Part shown: piece after piece, positions 57,097 through 64,000 of the stretch
Layout: every line of letters begins with the position of its first letter
How positions within the stretch are numbered: position 1 is the first letter of the stretch
NCBI GenBank assembly: GCA_016584495.1
Contig: WAID01000009.1
Coordinates: forward strand, 3,472,001 to 3,536,000
Reading direction: 5' to 3'
DNA length: 64,000 nucleotides
DNA from: Celoporthe dispersa
Taxonomy: Eukaryota > Ascomycota > Sordariomycetes > Diaporthales > Cryphonectriaceae
Made by a program: the position numbers and the translations under genes
Notes under the pieces: generated by a model
The model's input: the letters and a program-made list of their open reading frames with translations, nothing else
Told to the model about the DNA's origin: nothing
Databases searched by the model: none

Positions 57097-59316
57097 ATGA
57101 AGCGTATCAAGACATGCCATCCTCTCCAGCATGCGATACCTCTCTCAGGTGCCGACATGGCACGGTCCAAGTCAACCAGTGCCGCTCCCATGTCGCCCTG
57201 CCCCTTTACGCCGCCGTCAGGCTCGGCCTCCGTCAGCCCCTTGTCGACAACAACCCAAGCTTCATTATTATCACTCGACAGCCCTCAGCAGCAGCAGCAA
57301 CAACAACAATTATCCACCGGTCATCACAACAACTTCATGGCGCAATCAATGCGCCAACACGCTCTGGGCACAGCGCAGCAGCTCAGCCCTTCCGGCATGC
57401 CTCCTCCCCCCATTATGCACGACGCCATTATAGAAGACCCTGAAATGTACCTTCAGAGGTACGGAGCCCTCGGCGATATGCCTGAGAACTTCCTTCCCAT
57501 AGGTCTGTCCATCGACCAGTCATCCTACGCCATGCCACCGCCCCCGCCCACCGTACCACCTCTCTCCTTCTCCTCTTCAGACCTGTCGCCCATGCAGTAC
57601 GGCTCTTTCCTCCCAGGCCCTGCCAGCAGCGACACCTCCATGACCAGGACCAACAGCTCCGTCACAGGTCCCTTCCAGATGCTGCGTGTGGGCTCCGCCT
57701 CGTCCGTGAGCGATGTGCTGTCCAGCCCTGGCGACGAGGTCTTTCATCAGGGCAGCAGCACCCAGCATTTCCCCGCCGGCGGCAGTAAGAAGCGTGGTGC
57801 TCCCCACGACGAACAACAACAGCTCTTTGGGACATCGCCGACTTCCAGCTATGCAGGTCAGCAGGCCATGTTGGACATGAGCCGGTCTGCCTCCATCGAC
57901 AGCCGACTTTCTATAGGCCATGCACAGCAGCAATACCCCATCCAGCACATGTCTGAGGCCATGAGCAGACAAGCCTCCATGCACGCACCGCTCATGCTGC
58001 AGCAGCACTCGCACCAGCAGCAGACAGGCATCTCACCCGAGACCAGCCCGTTGTCATCGTCGTCCGTCTCGCCGCACAGCAGCAGCATGACACCCGACGC
58101 TCTGGCCTCATACGGAGAGCCTATGCTCCGTACCGAATCCTCCAGCAGCATCAAGTCCACCCAGTCCCAGCGCGACCGCGCCAAGGATTCCCTCCAGCGC
58201 CAGATCGCTGCTGCAGCGAGCAGCCAGCGCCTCCTCCCCAAACTGGAAAAGACAGACCTAGAGGAGGAAGCCCAGTCCACTAGCAGCAAGACAGAGACAG
58301 GCGCCAAGGTCCTCGTGGCCAAGACCACCTACCAGCGGCCCAAGAGGCCCAAGATCTACTGTCCCAAGTGCAACGAGCAGTCGGACGGGTTCAGGGGCGA
58401 ACACGAGCTGCGCAGGCATGACGACCTGAAGCACTCGCCCATGAAGACGGTCTGGGTGTGCGTCGACCCTGGTGTGGACTCGGATTTTGTTCCCTTTATG
58501 CCCATCAACCAGTGCAAGAACTGCAGGGACATGAAGGAATACGGTGTGTATTACAACGCGGCCGCACACTTGCGAAGGGCCCATTTCACCAGGAAAGCGC
58601 CCAGGGCCAGTCGAAAGACTGACCAGAACAACAATAACGACATCGACGACGATAAGAAGGGCGGGCGGGGCGGTGGAAACTGGCCTATAATGACTGAGCT
58701 GAAGAAGAACTGGATGAGGCCCATCATGGTCTCTGCGGACAAGGTCATCGGCGACGACGACGAAGACGCCAGCGCTGAGGGCAAAGACGGCATCGCTGCC
58801 GCTGCCGCCGCCGCCACCGCACAGGACTCAGAACTGCTCGAGGGCGGTGCGGCCTTCAACAGCAACAACACGGACATGAGCGCACCCCCACGCTTCGACG
58901 ACTCCATGGCCTTCGCCGTGGGCAGCAACGCCAACCTCCAGGTAGACCTCCAAGTCGACTCCAAAGACATGTTCGCGGACAACTTCGGGGACTTTACAAA
59001 CTACACCGTGCAGCCCACTGCTACCACCCAGTTCGACGCCGGCCTCGCCGCCCCAGCCTCGACGGGCTCGGCCAGCTTCAACTACCCCTTCACGATTCCC
59101 GCGCCCGCCGGGTTTCAGATCGACCTGAATGTCTTCCAGGGGTCGCAGATCTCGACCTCGGCGACGGACCCCAGCAGCCTGGGGCCTTTCAATTCTAGCT
59201 TTGCGCAGGACACGCAGCAGTCGGACCAGCAGCCGTCAACCATGGACTCGAGCCAGACGGGTGATCATGTTGTGTTTGAGGACTTGGACTTTAACAACAT
59301 GGGCCCTGGGTACTGA
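57097..59316 (+). CDS. Glutamine-rich C2H2-type zinc-finger transcription regulator (739 aa)
   Basis: An ORF from ATG 57097 (MKRIKTCHPLQHAIPLSGAD); the frame is open further upstream to 57064, so an earlier exon is likely. Residues 1-400 are low-complexity: a Q8-9 run near residue 65, Ser/Pro/Met-rich blocks, and PPPPPTVPPL. Residues about 415-510 form a Cys/His domain: YCPKCNEQSDGFRGEHELRR-HDDLKH, then INQCKNCRDMKEYGVYYNAA and AHLRRAHFTRKAPRASRK. This has the C2H2-like double-finger form of a conserved Pezizomycotina regulator family, followed by NWPIMTELKKNWMRPIMV. A poly-Ala run (about 567-575) and an acidic Ser/Gln-rich C-terminus ending VFEDLDFNNMGPGY could be an activation domain. Nuclear DNA-binding role is inferred from these features. 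The frame is intact. Confidence 0.85.
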   Translation: MKRIKTCHPLQHAIPLSGADMARSKSTSAAPMSPCPFTPPSGSASVSPLSTTTQASLLSLDSPQQQQQQQQLSTGHHNNFMAQSMRQHALGTAQQLSPSGMPPPPIMHDAIIEDPEMYLQRYGALGDMPENFLPIGLSIDQSSYAMPPPPPTVPPLSFSSSDLSPMQYGSFLPGPASSDTSMTRTNSSVTGPFQMLRVGSASSVSDVLSSPGDEVFHQGSSTQHFPAGGSKKRGAPHDEQQQLFGTSPTSSYAGQQAMLDMSRSASIDSRLSIGHAQQQYPIQHMSEAMSRQASMHAPLMLQQHSHQQQTGISPETSPLSSSSVSPHSSSMTPDALASYGEPMLRTESSSSIKSTQSQRDRAKDSLQRQIAAAASSQRLLPKLEKTDLEEEAQSTSSKTETGAKVLVAKTTYQRPKRPKIYCPKCNEQSDGFRGEHELRRHDDLKHSPMKTVWVCVDPGVDSDFVPFMPINQCKNCRDMKEYGVYYNAAAHLRRAHFTRKAPRASRKTDQNNNNDIDDDKKGGRGGGNWPIMTELKKNWMRPIMVSADKVIGDDDEDASAEGKDGIAAAAAAATAQDSELLEGGAAFNSNNTDMSAPPRFDDSMAFAVGSNANLQVDLQVDSKDMFADNFGDFTNYTVQPTATTQFDAGLAAPASTGSASFNYPFTIPAPAGFQIDLNVFQGSQISTSATDPSSLGPFNSSFAQDTQQSDQQPSTMDSSQTGDHVVFEDLDFNNMGPGY

Positions 59317-60950
59317 GTTTCCATTGTTGATGGTATCACTTCGAGTGCCTTAACATGGCTGGTCATCATTACATTTTATGGTTTCCCTTCAACAACAGCC
59401 GCAGGCTGTCGCCTGGGTTGCAGTCAGTTCTAATCGTTTTGTTTTTAATTTCTTTTACTATTCCTCTTCCTATTTCGTCTTTGTCCTACTCGGCGCTATT
59501 GCGCGAGGAGCGAGTCAACTTTTTCTTTCCATTTCTCTTACTCTCGGCGCCTACTGGTGCCACTCATTGGTACACTTGTCTTCACAATGGGTCAAGTATT
59601 CTGAGTGTCTCCGGATTGCATCAGCACTCGGCGTTGGGGACGGTTATGTTTGAGAGAAAGGGTGATTCGCAGGAGTTTCATCATTATCAGTGGGACACGT
59701 AGTCCCCCACACACGTCTGGTCCTCCTGTATGTGTGTGTCACGACCTTTTCACGATTTATACTTCCTTTTTTCTTTTTTTCTTTTTTTTCCCCCCTCTTT
59801 TCGGATATGGGTTGTGGGATAATTAAGAGACGTACTCGGTATGAAGTTTTTGTGGCGCGTATTCTTTGGTCGTCTACGATGGACGAAGGGTTGGGGAAGG
59901 CCTATTGACAAGGCTCTGGTCACGAACTTTTAACGACTTGCATGGTCAAGGATACGGGCATCTAGGAGGGTGTTTCATCGGGTGACTTTGTATTATTTTT
60001 TTCTCTCTTCTCTCTTATACGGGGCAGCGGTTGTTTTTCGGCCAGGTTGAGATTTCGGGATACCTCTCTACGTATGTCAACGGTGCAGTGATGATTGTTG
60101 GTTGGGTTGCAGGTCAAGCTGTGTGTTGATGGAGACAAGACAAATGAATGCATTGGGGCACATGAACGGACACTTGTGTCCTGCTCGTTGCCTTACTCAA
60201 TTTCACGTATGCCTTTCCAAGCTTGAAAATGTGACTAGTAGTCAGCTTTTCTCTGAGGTGACCGAGGTGACCGAGTCTTCGAGGCTCGCTGGAGAGGTAA
60301 ACACGACCAGGCTCTCATACCGGTTCTACAACCCCCTAAGCTCACGATAGTCTGTCTCACTTTTACGGACTCCGGGCCTAGTAATGTTATGCTATTAACC
60401 TCCATAGTATCATTCAGTCAGGCTACTTAAGTACTTTGTACGCTTTCAATGAGTCAGAACTACGCGGACCACAGACGAGATGATAATGCCAGACCTGGAA
60501 AGCTGGAGGTTGCCTCCGTCAGTCCAGCTTTGGGCTTGGATGGCTCGTTAGAAGTGATCTGGGAGGTTTCATAAGGGCAAGGTAGGCAGGACAAAAAGGG
60601 TACTTGGTAGTCAAAATAGATAGTTGTGTACGTCTTGAGACGAACTATCTAAACGAGTGAAAGTGTTTCAAGAGAAGCGAATGTGTAAAAGATGAGAAAG
60701 TGGAAAAAGAAGGGAAAGCAAAATGCCACGAGTCGGGCCCCAAACGTCAAGCCAATGTCCCAGATCCTTTACGCGCCCAGCCCTAAATTCATCCAGATAA
60801 GAAGAAAGAAAACGAAAAAGAAACAAAAAACAAAAAACAGAACACAAACGAGAAAGAAAAAGGAAAGAAAGGGAAGAAAAAACAAAAGGCACGCAGCTGG
60901 CCTCCGTCTTATCTCGCAGAGATAATGACCATCGACCTCTACCGATATGC
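59317..60950. other. 1.6-kb spacer between convergent genes
   Basis: It holds the 3' UTRs. A T-rich tract lies at 59765-59800 and an A/G-rich tract at 60690-60890. A short tandem GTGACCGAG repeat occurs near 60258-60275. No credible gene. Confidence 0.5.
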
Positions 60951-61675
60951 CTACGAGACAAACTCCCAGCTCGCCGTGGTCCTGCCCACGCTCGCCCCCG
61001 GAGACGAGGGAGTCGAAGACGGTCGGCGTGAGGTCGAGGTCCCACATGGAGCACGCCGCGCAGCGGTCGGCGACCTTGACTTGGGCCGTGGCTCCGGTGC
61101 TCATGGTGATCTTGATCGTCTTGCCGCAGAGGCTGTTGTTGTTTGGGTCACCGTTCTGTGTGACTATTTTTTTTAAAAAGAAAATCCCGTGTCAGCCATA
61201 TCGGTGTTTTGCCATAGTCCCCATTTTCTTTCTTTTGTTTTTTCTCTCTTTCCTTACAAGTCCTTTTTCTCTTCCTTTTCCTTTGTTTTCCTTCCTCAAT
61301 GTCTTCTTGCTTCTCGGATGGTGAGGTGTGCAAGGAACAGAATTGGTAGGTAGGGAGCTGGCGGGAGGGGGAAAAGGACCCGATGCTCAGATACGAGAAA
61401 GAGAGAGAGAAAGAAATAGAAAAGAGCAAATGGGAAACAAGACAGAGGAGATTGTTCTACTTACACTCATCGTAGAGGGTAGTGCTCAGAGCGCAGATGG
61501 AATCACTGTCAGACAGAGTAGTGCCGCATGCGCCCGTACCGCCCTCGGTGTTGTAGTAGGTGATATCACCGGTGTGTGTGACACCTGAAGCAGAGTCGTC
61601 ACGGACGATAACACCGGCCAAGGCGGTGGTGGCAGTCAGAGAGAGAAGGGTAATGAAGGACGTGAAGGAAGGCAT
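60951..61675 (-). CDS. Small secreted double-psi beta-barrel (RlpA/expansin-like) protein, one-base frameshift
   Basis: Exon 1 (61675-61465) encodes a signal peptide (MPSFTSFITLLSLTATTALA) and HTGDITYYNTEGGTGACGTT. Intron 61164-61464 (GTAAGT..AAATAG, 301 nt) is longer than the others here. Exon 2 continues FTQNGDPNNNSLCGKTIKIT and VKVADRCAACSMWDLDLTP, the conserved DPBB pattern with the Asp of the YYN/DLT pair and paired cysteines. The frame fails at the C5 run 60995-60999 (G5 in the gene). Adding one G gives SVGRTTASWEFVS and a stop at 60953-60951, exactly the family's usual ending. The restored protein is about 140 residues. Such proteins are secreted by many fungi, some binding cell-wall glycans or acting as effectors; the role here is unknown. 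Confidence 0.82.
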
Positions 61676-63409
61676 CGTGAAGAGGGAGGTCGACTCTGCC
61701 GAGGATGTCTTGGTAAAGAGAGTGTTTTTTGTTTTGAAATGTATGAGTCCTGCTCTGAAGGAGGGAGGAGAAGAAGGAATGTCTTTGAGAGCTGGGTCCT
61801 GGCCGCTCTTGTTGAAAGATGAAGTTGCTGTGATACGGGATGAAGATGGTGATGATATCCTCCTCTCGTTCAGTTCACAAAGCGGGCAGACGGGCCTTCT
61901 TAAATCTATCTACGAATCTAAAGCTACTTACTAAGTACCCAAGCCTTAGAAGGCCATGGCCAACCAGCCCCTCAGCCCACCACAAAGTGAGCTGGAAACA
62001 CCTCATCGATGTGAGAAAGATCAGTCGAAGCTACGACGGCTGAGAGGGGGGAGGAGGGTGCGGTACACGACAGGAGAGCAAGCCATCAGCCGGGTCCGTC
62101 TCAATATCAAACACTCGTGGACGCCTCACAAGGCCACGGCAGGCCAGCTAGTGAGTGGCTTTCCATGAAGAGGCCCCCTTGTTGTCCCACGTGCCCGCAG
62201 ATGTACTATGACAATTACTTCACGCGAGGAGGGGGCCAAGAGAGATCTGGCCTGATACTTGCAAGTAAGTAAGCATCGTCTTCTTTGCATTTTCCCCTCA
62301 CGGTGGTGCTTTTGCCCGTCGCGGCGCTGATGGCGGCCGCGCCACCCGCGGTTGGGCCGTCCAAACGGTTTCCCTCGGCCGCAGCGTCTGGTGGAACTTG
62401 CACGTATATAATATACTGTGTCTCGGGCCTTTGCATATGGCCTCGGCCGTGGGAAATCAGATGGACCTTTCTGGATAAGGTGTGGAATCTCTGGGTGATG
62501 CATGCATGCACGGGGCCGTTGCTGACGAGAGACGCCGAAACCGTACTTTCTTCTTCTTCTTCCTCCTCGTTTAGCGGTTGAGCTGTGCTAAAGTAAGCCG
62601 GGCCGAGCTGAGCTTAAAAAATAGAAGCGAAAATAGAGAGAGGAAAAGAAGGCCAGGCCAGGCCAGACCGGCCTTGGTGGTAATCATTCTACCCGGGTTT
62701 TGTTTCGAAAAGAGCACTGAAACAAGGGTTTATTCACGTCCCCCAACGAAACGTTTATTTCCTTAATCAGTCGGCCAGGCAGGCCCACGGTCTTTTCTTC
62801 TTCTTGTTCATCATCGTCATCATCCATGGAGAAAAGGCTCCATGCAGACGCCCACCCACCCGTTTTCATGGCCATTTCCACATCCGGGCCAACAGATTGC
62901 GTTTTCCCGTCCGTATCGCTCATAAAAGCCAGCCACGGCGTCTAGGCGCACCAGGAACAATTCCTGCGACTGGCCGGAACCCCCCCCCTCTCTTACTGTA
63001 CACTTTACACCTTTGAGGGGTAAAAGTAGCCATGAAGACGGCACCAGGAAGAAAAAGGGATCTGCAGCGAAATGAAACCCGACCAACCCTCATTGCTGCC
63101 CGGCGAGGGGCGCGCGGGATGACGATGACGACTCGGCGGCGCCAGGGCGGCTTTACATTGGACGAGAGCTGATGGTGCTCGCTCGCCTGCAGAAAGCCAC
63201 TTCCGCATGACCCGGGCAGCTCCCGCCGGATCCCTCGAATCACTGGGCTTCCCCCGAGTGTTGAACGATCTTGTTCCTGCTGCAACCAGGCGTAGCTCGG
63301 TTCTGCTGCAGGAGGCCAACGGCATGCCGCCTAGCCCTACTCCGTCCTCGTTTCTCGTCCTCCCCCCCCTCTCCCCCCCCTCCTTTGCCCTCGCCTGCCC
63401 TCCTCGCGA
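61676..63409. other. 1.7-kb intergenic region
   Basis: It contains the promoter of the DPBB gene and the 3' side of the MFS gene. There are GAG/GAA-rich tracts. No gene was seen. Confidence 0.5.
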
Positions 63410-64000
63410 TCACGAGCTCCTCCTGCCATACGGCTCGAAGGGGAACACGGCGCTCACCCCCGCCATGGCCACAAACAGCGCCGCACAGATGTAGATGGGC
63501 ACAGGCGTGCTGGTGTCGCTCACCGTAGCGATCACGGCCGACAAGATGCCCATGACCCGGTTACACGCGACCGCAACCCCGTTCCCCGTTGCCCTGTGCG
63601 CGCTGGGCAGCACCTCTGGCGTGTAGGCGTAGAGCGTGCCGTAGTAGATGTTGAGGCAGAACCCGATGGCGCACGAGAAGCCCACGTTCTCGGGCTCGGT
63701 GCGCACCGCCGTGTACGCGAAGAAGAAGGCCGCCGTGGCGAGGGCGCCGATGACCATGGTGTAGCGGCGGCCGAGGATGGGTAAGTTGCACATCCAGCCC
63801 GCCAGGATGGGGCCTGGGATGCCGCTGATGTTGACGAGGGCGTAGTTGCGCCAGGAGTCATAGGTCGAGACGTCAAAGGACGCGCCGCGCGTCTCGAGGT
63901 ATGTGCTGTGTGATGATGAGGTGTTAGCCAGGCGAGCCGGTAGGTCGTAGGTTGTTTAGGAGGGGTGGACTGGGGAGACGCACTCGAGGAAAACATAAAA
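63410..64000 (-). CDS. MFS transporter, C-terminal part (runs off right edge)
   Basis: The C-terminal part of a 12-helix major facilitator, probably of the sugar/SV2-like group. The last helices are visible: SGIPGPILAGWMCNLPILGR (with the GR of the MFS loop), MVIGALATAAFFFAYTAV, NVGFSCAIGFCLNIYYGTLY, then YAYTPEVLPSAHRATGNGVA (the PE..P..R.TG motif typical of this group), RVMGILSAVIATVS and VPIYICAALFVAMAGVSAVF. An intron at 63906-63983 (GTGCGT..ACACAG with a GGCTAACAC branch site, 78 nt) links back to FYVFLD at the window edge. The stop is at 63412-63410 after EPYGRRSS. The 5' portion lies outside the window, so the substrate cannot be judged. Confidence 0.88.

Noticed and set aside
1..64000. 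CRISPR arrays, rRNA genes and virus-like genes
   Set aside because: None seen; the repeats present are dinucleotide microsatellites and scattered short repeats.

Overview
This window is nuclear DNA of a filamentous ascomycete (Pezizomycotina, most likely Sordariomycetes). The evidence is short introns (about 50-100 nt) with GT..AG ends and CTAAC/CTGAC-like branch sites, genes on both strands separated by kilobases of intergenic DNA, pyrimidine-rich leaders, dinucleotide microsatellites, and fungal families: an NRPS, a SIT4-associated (SAPS) protein, a Clr5-domain protein, a PaxU/DUF829 protein, secreted proteases and a glycosidase. There are no bacterial features and no CRISPR array. The species cannot be named from this sequence. 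Layout, left to right: 1-2257 (-) is the 5' end of a nonribosomal peptide synthetase that runs off the left edge. It has an acidic leader, only the C-terminal piece of an adenylation domain, a carrier domain lacking its serine, and an epimerization-type domain with an intact HHxxxD motif. About 6 kb without a recognisable gene follows. An alpha/beta hydrolase (8.7-10.1 kb, +), a SAPS-family phosphatase regulator (10.8-15.9 kb, -) with an acidic ORF inside a presumed large intron, a secreted AIM6-like phosphodiesterase (18.9-19.9 kb, +) and an unknown proline-rich protein (20.5-21.9 kb, -) come next. From 22 to 28.4 kb the DNA looks AT-richer. It holds a divergent pair of short-chain dehydrogenases (25.1-27.5 kb), an LTR-retrotransposon-like remnant and a tRNA-Gly(CCC). 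The right half has an aspartic protease (-), a DUF829/PaxU-like protein (+), a small Cys-rich protein with a glycine tail (-), microsatellite-rich spacer, an 802-residue alpha-L-fucosidase (-), a DUF1330-type protein (-), a Clr5/zinc-finger protein whose first exon is easily missed (-), a broken conserved fragment (+), a 1273-residue disordered acidic protein (+), a Q-rich zinc-finger regulator (+) behind about 6 kb of spacer, a small secreted double-psi-beta-barrel protein (-), and the 3' end of an MFS transporter (-) at the right edge. The genes do not form one obvious pathway. The NRPS, dehydrogenases, hydrolase, protease and small secreted proteins fit a saprotroph or plant-associated lifestyle, and the rest is housekeeping or regulation. 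Throughout the window, otherwise well-conserved genes are broken by single-base indels, mostly in runs of 4-6 identical bases (about ten sites). This pattern looks like uncorrected sequencing error rather than pseudogene formation, and all gene models here should be read with that in mind.
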